A stretch of 64,000 nucleotides of DNA, taken from assembly GCA_002007465.1 (NCBI GenBank), contig LNAC01000032.1, forward strand, positions 3,267,542-3,331,541, given 5' to 3'. A program made the position numbers and the translations under genes. A model generated the notes under the pieces. The model was not told where the DNA came from. It worked only from the letters and a program-made list of their open reading frames with translations, and did no database searches. The stretch is from Ailurus styani (taxonomy: Eukaryota; Chordata; Mammalia; Carnivora; Ailuridae). Of this stretch, positions 1 to 10,889 are shown in pieces; within the stretch, counting starts at the first letter, position 1; each line of letters begins with the position of its first letter.

Positions 1-1960
1 TTCTGAAATGCCTTTCACCCAAACTATTGGAATATTTCTTTAAGAAAAAATTTCACAAGAGAAGAATGCAAAAAAAAAAAAAATCCCCCTGGCATGTAGT
101 ACTTGTAACAAAATAGAAAATTTTGTTCAATCCCTGCATCTGCCCCCAATCCATTGGTGCAGTCTGTGCCTCTTTAGTCTTAAAACTATTTTAGCCTTAA
201 AACACACAGAACTTAGTGCTCTCTATGACTCATGCTAAGGAAGACAAGAGAGTATTTGCATGTCAGTATGGATTTTAAACCTGAAATCAACTGGACCAAT
301 CTCAAATCTTTTCTTTAGTCTCTAATGTATGGTTAAAGCCTACAGACAGAAAGAGATAGAGCTCTTGGGGCAAACAGAAATTCAGGTGTATAGAGCCAGA
401 TACTGCTAGGGTTCAGGCAGACATCCAGAGAACAAATCGAAGTTAACAGTTTAGCAGTTCACAACTGCAGAGATTTTTGAACATAGTTGTGAGTTTTCTA
501 AGGCTCTCTACTTTTTGTTTTGTTTTGTTTTTGGCTCTATCACTTTTTCCACCAACGGATTAGTTTCTCATTCCACATCACAAATGGTTTTATATTTGAC
601 CTCCTATACCATTTGTGTATAGTAACTTTAGTGATAAAACATACTATATCTTATATTAAGGTCCTTTTGGTTTTACGAGGCTGTAACCTTTATTTAGAGG
701 GTAGTATTATTCCTGATGCATTTTTCTATCTATTACAGTGTTGACATCATGCCTTCTAATATTAAAGCTGTTGATAAATGTGTTACACTGACATAAATGG
801 GAAATAATACTGATGAGTCCCTTGAAGTCAGTAAATACTTAGAGCTCATGACACAGTGGCATAGAGGACACATTTGTTCTCAGAGTAGCTTCTGTGATGG
901 GCTTTGCTATATGAGCGTACAGGTGAATCCAGAAATCCAGACATAAGTCTCTATATGGGAATGAGAGTTTGTACCATAAATACATATTTAATTAGAATGC
1001 AAGAATCTTCTCTACCTCTAAGATGATTTACATTATTTAAGAAGGTCCTATAAATCTCATTCCTCTAAAATATTTGATTCAGCAGAGTACTATTAAAAAA
1101 TTTGTGATGACTTAAACCCAAACTATTTCAAATTGTAACAATTTGAAAATAAAAGACATTTCCAGGAAATATTTTAAAAATTATGCAAATATTTCCCAAA
1201 TCCTGAGAAAGAAGGTATAAAATCATCAGTGGATCAGGGACTGGAAAATATCTGTGTACTTATATTTTGGCATCAGCACTAATCATGGTAGAAGAATCAG
1301 TCTTTGAGATAAAGTGAGAGAATGAACTGACAGTTGTCTGCGTCATTCTCATTTTAGGGGTCTTCTCAACTAATTGCCTTGCTTTTCACTTTCCTTTGTC
1401 ATTCCTAAGAGTTGCGGTATCCCAGAGGGCTCTCTGTTACAGTCTTCGCCTGATGCGTAGGCTGAAGCCATGCGCAGCATACACTGGAGCTTTTCAGCTC
1501 CATTTATCCTGGAGGAAACTCTCAGAACTCCTTTGCCTTGGCTCTGTCACAGAACGATAGTCCTTTGGAAGAAAAGTGCTGGCTGGATCCCTGTTATCAC
1601 CTAATTTCCTTTCATTTGATGAAATCCTAGATCCCTCTTTCAAGAAGCACTCAACAGACTGACTCTGTTGAAACAGAGTAAAATGTATCTGTGACTAAAA
1701 TGTATGTGAAATCACACTTACTCTGTGGCATCCTGGAAAGTGCTGGTAGCTTTGGTCACCATGTGTCTGAAAATAGTTAATCAGAAAGGGCTGCTTGATG
1801 AAGAAAATAAAAGCCCTTTGCAGTACAGTATAAACAGATTTCTTTAGTCTTGTATCAATGAGACAAGGCTTTGGGAGTGAGAAGAGGTGGGTTTGAGTCA
1901 GGTGGGTTTGGAGAATGCTGGGGATTCAGTCATCATTTTAAGCTTTGAAGAAATAATTTT
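1..1960. other. Unique AT-rich DNA, no gene seen
   Basis: No recognisable exon or repeat family is seen here, apart from a short poly(A) run near 70-83. A 74-codon open frame at 520-744 has no domain-like composition and no supporting context. It is the length expected by chance in AT-rich DNA. Confidence 0.5.
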
Positions 1961-1976
1961 AAGATTCTTAAACCTG

Positions 1977-2172
1977 GGGCACCTGGGTGGCTCAGTAATT
2001 AAGTGGCTGCCTTCAGCTCAGGTCATGATCCGAGGGTCCTGGGATCGAGCCCTGTGTCGAGCTCCCTGCTCAGCGGGGAGCCTGCTTCTCCCTCTCCCAC
2101 TCTCCCTGCTTGTGTCCCTCTCTCACTGTGTCTTTCTCTGTCCAATAAATAAATAAAATCTTAAAAAAAAAA
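1977..2172 (+). mobile_element. CAN-SINE (tRNA-derived carnivore SINE)
   Basis: A full-length carnivore SINE starts with GGCACCTGGGTGGCTCAG. The pol III A-box-like TGGCTCAGTAA is followed by the B-box-like GATCGAGCC. A pyrimidine-rich body, AATAAATAAAATCTT and a poly(A) tail complete it. A 16-bp target-site duplication, AAGATTCTTAAACCTG, is readable at about 1961-1976 and 2173-2188. It is flawless, so the insertion is fairly recent. The open frame at 1887-2156 is only the SINE read through. Confidence 0.95.
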
Positions 2173-2188
2173 AAGATTCTTAAACCTG

Positions 2189-2645
2189 TTGATGCCGTGC
2201 CTTATCTCCCCTGAGCCCTCTTGAGTTCACCTGGAGGTATGATGGATGGTTTCCAGTATGCTAACTGCTTCTCACCTTCTGCTCTCTGCAGCTCTCTTGA
2301 GGGTTTTCACTGGAGCCCCAAGAGTCTTCTTTGCTGCTTAGAAGTATAGAGGAATTAAGGCTCCCAAGGACAACCCTCAATCTATGGGGATGGGAAGTGG
2401 TGGAAATATGCTCTTTCTTCCCGTCCTGTGGTGGAAATGTTCAGAAGCATGTTCTAAATAGTTTCTCAGACAGTCCCCAAGAAGGCTGAGCCTGGGTTGC
2501 TCACAGGGCTAACCCACTCACTAATACAACCTATACTGGATGTTTCCTTCCCTGCCTCAGTTTCCCTGTTCTCTCACACCTGCTTCTGAGGATCACTTCC
2601 CAACCAAACTACCCACACCCAAGTCTTTGTCTTGGAATCTGCTTT
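2189..2645. other. Unique DNA between two SINEs
   Basis: This stretch is moderately GC-richer than its surroundings. I recognise no repeat family, splice-bounded exon or open frame of note. Confidence 0.4.
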
Positions 2646-2658
2646 GAAAGGAACCCAA

Positions 2659-2867
2659 GGGCGCCTGGGTGGCTCGTGGGTTAAAGCCTCTGCCTTTGGC
2701 TCAGGTCATGATCTCAGGGTCCTGGGATCGAGTCCCACATCGGGATCTCTGCTCAGCAGGGAGCTTGCTTCCTCCTCTCTCTCTCCCTGCCTCTCTGCCT
2801 ACTTGTGATCTCTCTCTCTCTGTCAAATAAATAAATAAAATCTTTAAAAAAAAAGAAAAGAAAAAAA
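2659..2867 (+). mobile_element. CAN-SINE, young-looking copy
   Basis: The copy begins GGGCGCCTGGGTGGCTCG and ends with AATAAATAAAATCTTT and an A-rich tail interrupted by G. The 13-bp target-site duplication is GAAAGGAACCCAA at 2646-2658 and GAAAAGAACCCAA at 2868-2880, with one mismatch. The A-box region has lost a short piece (GGCTCGTGGG in place of GGCTCAGTGGG). The B-box GATCGAGTC is kept. Confidence 0.95.
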
Positions 2868-3261
2868 GAAAAGAACCCAAAATCTTTCTTTAGAAAGATT
2901 CTAAACTGGATCTCTGTGGATTTGGAGTTTGGGAAATAATCCAGAGGTTAAGATAGAGGTAGAGAGCTCCTCAAGAACCTTTATCCACAGTTAGAATCCA
3001 AGAATTTGAAGTTTTCCATAAGCCTTAAAGATCATCTAGTCCACTCACTCTAAAATTGTGCTGCAAGGAATCATAAGAACCCAAGATTATGCCTCAGTGA
3101 TCTATAAATAATTAAATGTCTGACATACAGACAAAAATCTCTAAATTACCTAAGAACATGTTCATTACTTCTAACTATTGTTATATTTTTAAGGTTCGGT
3201 TTAGATTTAATTTAATTTTTAAATAAAGAGTTCTTTTTTCTTAATAAGTAGGAAAATTCTC

Positions 3262-3405
3262 AATTCAGCCCAACTATCTCATTGAATAGGTCAAAAAAAT
3301 TAGACCCAGAAAAATAAAATAACATCTTCAGAGTCACAGTGCCAGTTAAATACATAGTTAGGACCGCCTCTTAGTTTGGGTTCTTCCCCATACCATTTAT
3401 CTCCC
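3262..3405 (+). mobile_element. MIR-type ancient SINE fossil
   Basis: The order of motifs matches the MIR core and 3' half. A decayed 'lower the count, cancel the last bases, AAACTGAGGCCCAGA' block reads here as AGACCCAGAAAAATAAAATAA. It is followed by GAGTCACAGTGCCAGTTAAAT and GTTAGGACC. A related phrase, AGATCATCTAGTCCACTCAC, lies just upstream at about 3030 and may be the start of the same or a neighbouring element. The call is by memory of the family consensus. Confidence 0.5.
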
Positions 3406-4206
3406 CTTCACCTAATGGCTATATGTGAACACACATCTTTATGTGTGTACTTACATATTCCAAAAAACAAAATCAGAAATATAATTGTGGCATGCCCTAG
3501 TTTCCCAAAAATTTTAGTACGAAGACTATAAATTTTGATTTATGCTGACTGCATCTGAGAGGAAAAAGGTAATCCTCATCAAAAAATTTTTTTTAGTTCA
3601 TGATAGAACTTTCAAGCTTTTTCCCTGCTATTTCATTTATAAGAACACATTTGGTAATATTTTTCATCTTTAACACAGATATGACATATCTATGAAACAT
3701 AAACATTTCAGTGAGTTTATGTGCTATAAATATATATAAATATTATATATAAAAATATAATATATACATATATATTTTGTTCCCAAATTTAACTCCTGGT
3801 CCTTTACATAATTCTTAAAAGTTGTTTTCCTTTCTTCACAAAGGTATTTTGACTAGAGTTTTAAAATAAGATGACTTTTTTTCTAGAAGTATCCACATGC
3901 CTCTTTATTTCCTCTTTTCCCACACTTTCTGCCTAAGCTGGGATCTGGACTTTCATCAGCCTGTCTTCCCCTATTATTTTCCTTAGGATACTTTAGTACA
4001 TCCCATTGTCCTTCCAGGTAAACCACTAAAACTGCAACCACTTGTTTTTCCTGGGCCTGCTTCCAGCACATCTTTCACCTAGCCAATCTTTCTAGGCACC
4101 CTTTCTACTCATCTCTTAAGCCCTGTACTTGTGCTTAACTTGTAGAGATACACAGGGAAAAAAAAGTCCTTTCTTGCATTTTTATTTTCTGGAGGAAAAT
4201 TTGTTC
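3406..4206. other. Unique AT-rich DNA with an AT-palindromic run
   Basis: No gene is seen. From about 3721 to 3778 the sequence is an alternating TA-rich tract (TATATATAAATATTATATAT and similar), able to fold back on itself. The rest is unassigned. Confidence 0.4.
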
Positions 4207-4223
4207 TCTTGTTTCCATTTTCC

Positions 4224-4448
4224 TTTTCTTTTCTTTCTTTTTTTTTTTTTTACAGATTTTTTAAAAAAGATTTTATTTATTTATTTGACAGAGAGAGAGA
4301 GAGAGATCACAAGTAGGCAGAGAGGCAGAGGGGGAAGCAGGCTCCCTGCTGAGCAGAGAGCCCAATGTGGGGCTTGATCCCAGGACCCTGAGATCATGAC
4401 CTGAGCTGAAGGCAGAGGCTTAACCCACTGAGCCACCCAGCGCCCTAG
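4224..4448 (-). mobile_element. CAN-SINE, inverted copy
   Basis: The reverse complement of the SINE is seen. Poly(T) and AAGATTTTATTTATTTATTTG come first, then a GAGA run, GATCCCAGGACCCTGAGATC and CTGAGCCACCCAGCGCCC. A perfect 17-bp target-site duplication, TCTTGTTTCCATTTTCC, lies at 4207-4223 and 4449-4465. The perfect duplication suggests a recent insertion. Confidence 0.95.
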
Positions 4449-4944
4449 TCTTGTTTCCATTTTCCATCAAATTTTTGCCTTTGTAATCATATAGTCTTCC
4501 TCCCTCCCTACTTCCCTCCTTTCCTGAATTGGACAGAGGATCCAATTTGAAGGACTAAATTTGGAGGAGAGACAGAGTAACATCTTCTCAATTTTCAAAA
4601 ATTCTTCTCAATTCTCAAAAATATGCATATCCATTAACACGTATACAAGTTCTGCTGGGAAGGATTATTTTCCCCAAGTATGGTTACTAGTAATGTTAGT
4701 TTGCCATTTCTTGGTGAAGCTGAAAGTCAGTAAGAAAGAAAGTAACTTATATATTCATCTTAACCCAGCCAGGGTATCCCATATCTCTGGGAGACTTGAT
4801 GGTTTAAGTTCCTTTCACAAGTTCTTTATTTACTCAACAATTTTCTATAGTGTTCAAAGCTTTGAAATACAGGACAGTAACACGTCAGACTTAACATTTT
4901 AGAGATTACATCTTTCCCTCTCCTGAGCAGGGATTTTCTTGAGG

Positions 4945-4984
4945 CCTTTAATTTTGCCCTTTAATTTTGCTCTTTAATTTTGTT
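4945..4984. repeat. Short tandem repeat, 13-bp unit, three copies
   Basis: The unit CTTTAATTTTGCC is repeated three times in direct tandem with one or two changes. It is too short to be an element of its own and is probably a slippage product. Confidence 0.7.
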
Positions 4985-5109
4985 TGTTGGTTCTTTTCTT
5001 GAGTTCCATCTTTTCCTTCATAAGAGGTGTACGCTACTGTATGACTTCATCTAGATGCATTCCTTATCAAAACCACCAAGGCTTTTGAATGTGGGCCTCT
5101 TGTCTCCCA

Positions 5110-5215
5110 CACCTGACCCGTAAGTTCCTACAAGGCTGGAGGTCATCTCCCAGAACTAGGCAATATGTTGGGTGCATGATAGTCCTTAATATATGCTGGC
5201 TGAATAAATCATCAA
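5110..5215 (+). mobile_element. Possible L2 LINE 3'-end fossil
   Basis: The motif order resembles the L2 3' end: GTAAGTTCCTACAAGGCTGG, then AACTAGGCAATATG in place of the usual 'cctggcacatag', then a decayed TTAATATATGCTGGCTGAATAA. Divergence is high and the call is weak. Confidence 0.35.
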
Positions 5216-5942
5216 ATTTCTGGAACATATGTTTTAGGAGTTGCTTTTGGATGAGGCTTTATTAAGAACTCTCCTGAATGGCTCAAGATTTTGTGATTTG
5301 GCTGTCTTTCAGAAGCTCTGATCAGGTTTTTTTTTTTTTTAATTTCCAGTTCCATGTATGAATTATGTATCTGAAATTTCTCTCCTACTGTGCTGGGCTT
5401 TGATGGCATCCCGAGCTTTGAGTTTGCCATCTTTCTTCGTCAGACTATATGTTATCTCATTCTTGGTCTGGCTTCTTCACCTCGGACACTGATGTGAAAA
5501 ATAAAATTCCTTTAATTTACATTTCTTCCATCATGTGCATCCCCATGTTTAGCTGTGCTCATATCAAGTGTCAGCCCACACCCTGTTGAGATGACCAAAG
5601 GCTCTCTGATAGATGCCAGTGTGGTGGTATCTTTACCGCAGACTCATTTGGGGACATTCCAATGAGGGAAACCACTATTTTCTTTCCTGTTTAGTTCCAA
5701 GACCCTTTAGCAAATTAAGCCAGTATGTCTCTACATGGTGTTTCATATTATTTATGGGCAGGACTCACTACTGATGTGTTATTCCCTTTTGTACCAATGC
5801 TCCTAACAGTTGGCCAACATGTAGCCATAGGTAGAGTAGTTAACAAGTTTCATATGTGTTTCCTCATTTTGCTTCTTCATATTTTTCCCTTTTGTGGAAC
5901 TTCCCTTGGAACATTTTTTTCTAAGTTATCTAGTTTCTTCAT
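5216..5942. other. Unique DNA upstream of the pyrimidine tract
   Basis: I see no repeat family and no supported exon. The open frames that start here (for example from 5725) only become long by running into the repeat that follows. Confidence 0.4.
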
Positions 5943-6480
5943 CTCTTCTTCTTCTTCTTCTTCTTCTTCTTCTTCTTCTTCTTCTTTTTTTTTTCTTCTT
6001 CTTCTTCTTCTTCCTCTTCCTCTTCCTCCTCCTCCTTCTTCTCCTCTCTGTCTCCTCCTCCTCCTCTTCCTTCTTCTCCTTCTCCTCCTCCTCATTNCTC
6101 TTCCTCTTCCTCCTCCTTCTTCTTCTCCTCTCTGTCTCCTCCTCCTCCTCTTCCTTCTTCTCCTTCTCCTCCTCCTCATTCTTCTTCTTGTTCTTGTTGT
6201 TCTTGTTCTTGTTCTTTTCCTCCTTCTCCTCCTCCTCCTTCTCCTCCTTCTTCCCCTTCTCCTTCTTCTTCTCCTCCTTCTGCCCCTCCTCCTCCTTCTT
6301 CTTCTCTTTCTTCTTCTCCTCCTCCTCCTCCTTCTTCATCTCCTCCTCCTCCTCCTTCTTCTCCTCCTTCTTCTTCTTCTTCTTCTTCTTCTTCTTCTTC
6401 TTCTTCTTCTTCTTCTTCTCCTCCTCCTCCTCCTCCTCCTCCTCCTTCTTCTTCTTCTTCTTCTTTTTCTTCTTCTTTCC
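5943..6480. repeat. Long TTC/TCC polypyrimidine tract with one-base gap
   Basis: About 540 bp of almost pure pyrimidine on the plus strand. Blocks of (TTC)n stand at 5944-5989 and about 6366-6418. A (TCC)n block follows, and mixed TCC/TTC units fill the middle. Purine interruptions are few, for example TTGTTCTTGTTGTTC near 6186-6212. Such mirror-symmetric polypurine/polypyrimidine DNA can form triplex (H-DNA) structures and is unstable in copying and cloning. The very long frames on both strands are translations of triplets into Leu, Phe, Ser, Lys, Glu or Arg runs and are not genes. An N at 6097 shows the assembly is unresolved. Confidence 0.97.
6097..6097. other. Assembly gap (single N) with flanking 83-bp duplicate
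   Basis: The 83 bases before the N (6014-6096) and the 83 bases after it (6098-6180) are the same apart from one base. Two contig ends that overlap were probably placed side by side instead of merged. The real allele is then about 84 bases shorter here than shown, unless the duplication is real. Confidence 0.8.
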
Positions 6481-6734
6481 GTGACACCTACCAAAAGATT
6501 TTGCCATGTCAGAATCTCAGGCTGGTGGGCAGTCCCCGGGGCCATCTGAAAGTCACATATTGTCATCATCTCTTTGGGGCACTGGAAAAGAGAGGCAGCC
6601 TGGAAAATTTTACATTTATTCTCTTCCTGTTTTGCTTATCAGCTCATTTTGCCTGTGTAGATGACGACAAGGTTGGATAGGACCTCTCCCTTCTTATTAG
6701 CTCTATTTTTAGATGGGGACAGGTGACAACAATA

Positions 6735-6845
6735 AAAACTATTTGCCACATGCAGACTTGAGACCAGACAATGTCCTATGTGCTTTACATCCGTCATTTC
6801 TTTAATCCTCACAGCAACCATATGCTTTAAGCATTATTCACCTAA
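6735..6845 (+). mobile_element. MIR ancient SINE fossil
   Basis: Core MIR phrases are present in order: AGACAATGTCCTATGTGCTTTACATC, here a decayed 'ctaggcactgtgctaagcgctttacat', then TTTAATCCTCACAGCAACC and TTAAGCATTATTCACC. No target duplication is visible, as expected for its age. Confidence 0.7.
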
Positions 6846-7340
6846 CCTCTCCAGAAGTTTCTGGGTACTCTTCTTGTCAGCTTGCTGACCTAGAATTTCC
6901 TGCCCATTCCTGCCATATGTTAGTATAATATGTGATGTCATGTAGTATGTCATATATATGATACGTTGTTATGTAATTTTCTATGCCTTAATGGTTATCT
7001 TAATGCTTATCTATGCTTAATGCTTAATGCTTAAAGATTATCATCTTCTCTTCATTTTTAAAACTTCATGTGTATTACATGGCCTATTGATTGACAAAGA
7101 TCAAGAAGGGGATCAGAACTATTCATATAATTTCATTTTCCTATTTGGTGGTTTTGATGCTGCCTATAATATGGCAAAGGGAAGAATGGGGAAAATGGCC
7201 TGTGGAACTGTTTCTCTACATTCTAAGGATCCCATACTCCTCTTTCTTTTCCCTTTCATCCTAGCCCCAAAGCCCAGTTCACAACCCTGTCACTCCCTTC
7301 CACATATGCCATGCTTGGGAGGCAGGCTTTTCTCAACATG
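6846..7340. other. Unique DNA with short ATGCTTA reiteration
   Basis: Near 6995-7034 the phrase AATGCTTA (or TAATGCTTAT) recurs four or five times in a loose tandem. The frame at 7027-7380 has no recognisable domain. Nothing else is supported. Confidence 0.4.
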
Positions 7341-7374
7341 TATTTTAAACACACAACTTTCTGTGAATTATCTT

Positions 7375-7430
7375 GGCTAGTCAATGAAGAATCTGAGGAA
7401 CAGAGTGGTGAAATGACTTGCCAGTTCATT
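7375..7430 (+). mobile_element. Possible MIR fragment
   Basis: AGAATCTGAGGAACAGAGTGGTGAAATGACTTGCC follows the MIR 3' half pattern (gaggaaactgaggcacagagaggttaagtgacttgcc). The piece is short. Confidence 0.45.
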
Positions 7431-7464
7431 GAAATACGCTGGAGAAATATGTAAGCTGTGGGGC

Positions 7465-7740
7465 TTATCCTCCTTGAGGTCTCACTCAAATATTACTCCA
7501 TGTCTGGAATCTTCCATGAGGAATCTCTGCTTTCTCGGAAGGCAGAGCTATTCCCCCTGTCTATTATCTCATGTCACTTTATATATCCCTCAGCACAGCA
7601 TTTATCTCAGGATATTGTGACTTGAGGTTTATTTCTCCTCTCTATTAGATTGTGAGATCCTTTATGGGAAACACTATGCCATTTATCCATGCATCCCCTG
7701 GGCCCAGAACAGCACTTGGCATGTTGTAGGTGCCGGACGA
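7465..7740 (+). mobile_element. L2 LINE 3'-end fossil
   Basis: The order of phrases matches the 3' end of ancient L2. First comes GGTCTCACTCAAATATTACTCC, then CCATGAGGAATCTCTGC. A ...CATGTCACTTTATATATCCCTCAGCACAGCATTTATC block follows, then TAGATTGTGAGATCC. CCAGAACAGCACTTGGCATGTTGTAGGTGCC ends the match. It is non-coding and inactive. Confidence 0.75.
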
Positions 7741-9185
7741 GGGTTTGTTTTGGGAATGACTGCAACCATGGCCATGCAGTTGGCTGCTATTTTTATTCTT
7801 GTTCCCTGATTACTGTTTCCTGTGGATCCTGTTGTTTAGTGGGTACTGATATAGGAGGGCTGTCCTGTTGAGGCACTATGGATTCTGACTACAGAAATTT
7901 AATCACCAAGATTCCATTTTCAAGTTAAAAACGTTGAGTTAAAAACAACCCTAATCCACTCATGTTATGGAATCTGCTTTGTAAAAACTATGAAATGATT
8001 TTAAACATGAAGGTCAAATTTCAAACTAAAAGTTCAACTTCCTGGTCAGTATTTTCTCAAGGCAGCGAGAATTTTGTATATTTGCACATAAACACACATA
8101 CACACATGCTCACACAGGCATCTACGGCTTGAGGTCATTTTATGTGGTTATATCAGCTTTCAAGGTACACATGAAACATGACCAAATTGTTTACATTGAT
8201 GGATTTCTGACATGATTTCAGCTTGACCTGTGGCATGTTTTGCCATGTAGGCACAGAAAGAGACACACCTCTATCCACAACTCACAAGCAGAAGTAAATT
8301 ATTAGAGGAGTCCGAAGAAAAGCAAAAGAGAAATTGCTATGCTTCTAATAGAAGAAAGAGAGCAAACGTTGATTTAATCAATTGACTTACTTTTAAGTAA
8401 GAGAACAGATGTTTTCTGTTAGGTCCCTGGTGAAAATTCAGTAGGCGCCAGTGATACTTTAGGGCCAGTGGCTTCTGATAAAATTTGAAACGAAGGTCTG
8501 GGCTGTTCTTGCTAAATGGGCTTTCGCACAGCAGGCCTGTCACTGTGGTGCGATTTTTCTCTTGAGCAGGAGTTCGTTTGCTCTCTCTTCTTTATGGTTT
8601 TGTGCATTGTCTTTTCCCTGCCTGCTCAGTTTTGTTCTTTATTCCTTAGCATAAGAAAATCACATTCCATTTTTTTTACTGTTACATTGTTTTAAAATAG
8701 TAATTGTGAAGAATTTCATTTTCTCCCTTGAAAGAGCTCTTTGAATCCTGCATTTTCTGGTCTGGTAGAATCACCTGTGCTGTCTTCCGATTTCATCTGG
8801 TTCACAGCCTCCTCTTTGAACCATCGAGTTTGAAGAGTGCTTGAGGTGATAGTTACCCAGAGGTTGTCTTCAGAACCTGTCCTAAAGCCGCATCATGGTC
8901 AACACTAACCAGAAACCCCCCTCACTAAAACTTCAAAGGGGTCCTCCAAAGGTTTCTAAGATTCTACATTCCCCCAAATGCCAGCTTTTCTTTTTCAGCT
9001 ACTTGGAAATTGCTTGTAGTAGTATGAGCCTATTCCTTCTCATAAACACTCCAGTGATATAAATATTCTTGGAAGTTCATTACCAAATACAATTTGTTAC
9101 CATGTTCTTAAGCAGTAGGGCATCTTCTCTGCCATTCTTTTTGCCCACATAGCCCCCATCTCACCCACCATTTGACGAACAGCTC
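7741..9185. other. Unique DNA, no gene seen
   Basis: A short CA-rich stretch (ACACACATACACACATG) lies near 8092-8110. I recognise no repeat family or exon in the remainder, including the 68-codon minus-strand frame near 8337-8543. Confidence 0.4.
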
Positions 9186-9297
9186 TGCTGGACTATGAAC
9201 TGCTTATGATCAGGGAATGTCCTATACCGTCTTAGACCCCCTGCAGAGCATGGTTCTTAGTACACAGTGGGAGTGCAGTAAATGCTTGCTGAATGAA
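9186..9297 (+). mobile_element. L2 LINE 3'-end fossil
   Basis: It runs from CTGGACTATGAACTGCTTATG and GGGAATGTCC to CAGAGCATGGTTCTTAGTACACAG, then TGCAGTAAATGCTTGCTGAATGAA. This is the L2 3' terminus pattern (agcacagtgcctggcacatagtaggtgctcaataaatgtttgttgaatgaa). Confidence 0.75.
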
Positions 9298-9547
9298 GCC
9301 ATATAGCTCCTTTATAATCACTTACTGGAACCCATGTGTAGCTAGGTTATCTCAGACTGTTATAAACGCCCCACTGAGGAAATCAAGATGACTGAATAAC
9401 CAAAGAAATATATTCCTTGCTAATATTTTTCATAATGAATTCTCCCATCTCACCCATGCATTTTGTATTATCCAACGATCTTGGTCTATATATCCATTTG
9501 CTTACAACCAGTTTTTTAACATGCAAAAATGAAAATATCTAGAACCA

Positions 9548-9885
9548 CTGTATACATACGACGTGGATGGAACTAGAGGGTATTACGCTGAGCGAAATAA
9601 GTCAATCAGAGATAGACAATTATATGATCTCTCTGATATGAGGAACTTGAGGGGCGGGTGGGGGTAGGGAGGGAAGAATAATGAAACAAGACGGGATGGG
9701 GAAGGAGACAAACCATAAGAGACTCCTAATCTCACAAAACAAACTGAGGGTTACTGGGGGGTGGGAAGGTAGGGATAGGGTGGGTGGGTTATGGATATTG
9801 GGGAGGGTTTGTGCTATGGTGAGTGCTGTGAAAGGTGTAAGCCTGATGATTCACAGACCTGTACCCCTGGGTAAATAATAATAAA

Positions 9886-9931
<46 letters not shown>
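9548..9931 (+). mobile_element. Young 5'-truncated LINE-1 3' end
   Basis: The start, ATACGACGTGGATGGAACTAGAG, is the very end of carnivore L1 ORF2. The 3' UTR follows and ends CCTGTACCCCTGGGTAAATAATAATAAAA with a (GAAA)n tail. A perfect 17-bp target-site duplication, GAAAATATCTAGAACCA, lies at 9531-9547 and 9932-9948. About 380 bp of the roughly 6-kb element is present, so it cannot move by itself. The 65-codon frame inside it is not a gene. Confidence 0.93.
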
Positions 9932-9933
<2 letters not shown>

Positions 9934-9948
9934 AAATATCTAGAACCA

Positions 9949-10889
9949 GGCAGTGACTCTTTTTGTAGAATAAACTAGTCTTGAAAATTGGTATCATGGC
10001 ATTAGTGGCTAAAAAATATTTTATGATCTAGTAATTTCCATTTTATGGTTGATAGGATGAATGACCAATCTCTGATACCTGCCCAACAGAGTTTGGCACC
10101 TACTTGGAACGGCATCTCATTGTTTGACTCACTGAAGTGGAGGGGATGTTAAAATGGATAGCATTAAGACACATGGAAGCTCTTCCATGATTCCTTTCCC
10201 CACGCAGCTGTCTCAGGTCTATGCAGATTTTCACCCCTCAGTGTCATCCTTTATCCTGTCCCTCAGACAAAAACATCTGTGGTAGGAGCAGGACAGTGTT
10301 TCTGAGGCAGGAGCCTGAGGAATGCTTATATGAATGGGGTTGACTTCTTACCCTCCCCAAGGGGCAGAGGTGTTGATAGTTTCCATCAGTAATGACCTCA
10401 TAGGAAAGTTGTGTGCATCGCAAAAGCCACCACCACAGCTGGCACTGATTCAGGGGGAAGCTGGAGCCTGAGTCTAGGTGATCACTGAGACAGAGCTACA
10501 CTGTCTCCTTTCTGGGTGATCTGTAAGCCCCATTCTGGAAGCAGACTGGGGAAAAGCATAGAAGAAGACTCTTTTTAAGCCATCTCTGTCCTCTGGAAAC
10601 AGAGCACCTGATTTCCCAGCCTCAAAATATTTAATAGGCATAATTTAGAAATATTTAAAATAACTTTCTCCTTCTTAAAAACCCACACATAATTACTCTG
10701 ATGCATTCATGCAACATAGACATGGAGAACAGTACCATAAAGTAAGCTCTTGTGAGGCGACAGGAATGCAATGGACTGCAATGCCAGAGTCTCTCTGCCC
10801 TTGCGAAGCTTTTAGTCTGTGAAAGATAGGTCTCAGTCAAATCATCACACAGCTGTACAAAGATCAGTGCTCTGAAAGAAGAACAAATT
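9949..10889. other. Unique DNA between two L1 fragments
   Basis: The composition is slightly GC-richer around 10240-10560. No exon or repeat family was recognised. Confidence 0.4.

Noticed and set aside
1977..2172. tRNA-like head of the SINEs as possible tRNA genes
   Set aside because: The heads only keep A- and B-box-like motifs, lack a full cloverleaf, and are attached to SINE bodies with target duplications.
5725..6569. Long open frames on both strands (up to 274 codons) through the TTC/TCC tract
   Set aside because: They are made of triplet-repeat translation (Leu, Phe, Ser, Glu, Lys, Arg runs), occur in almost every frame and cross an N.
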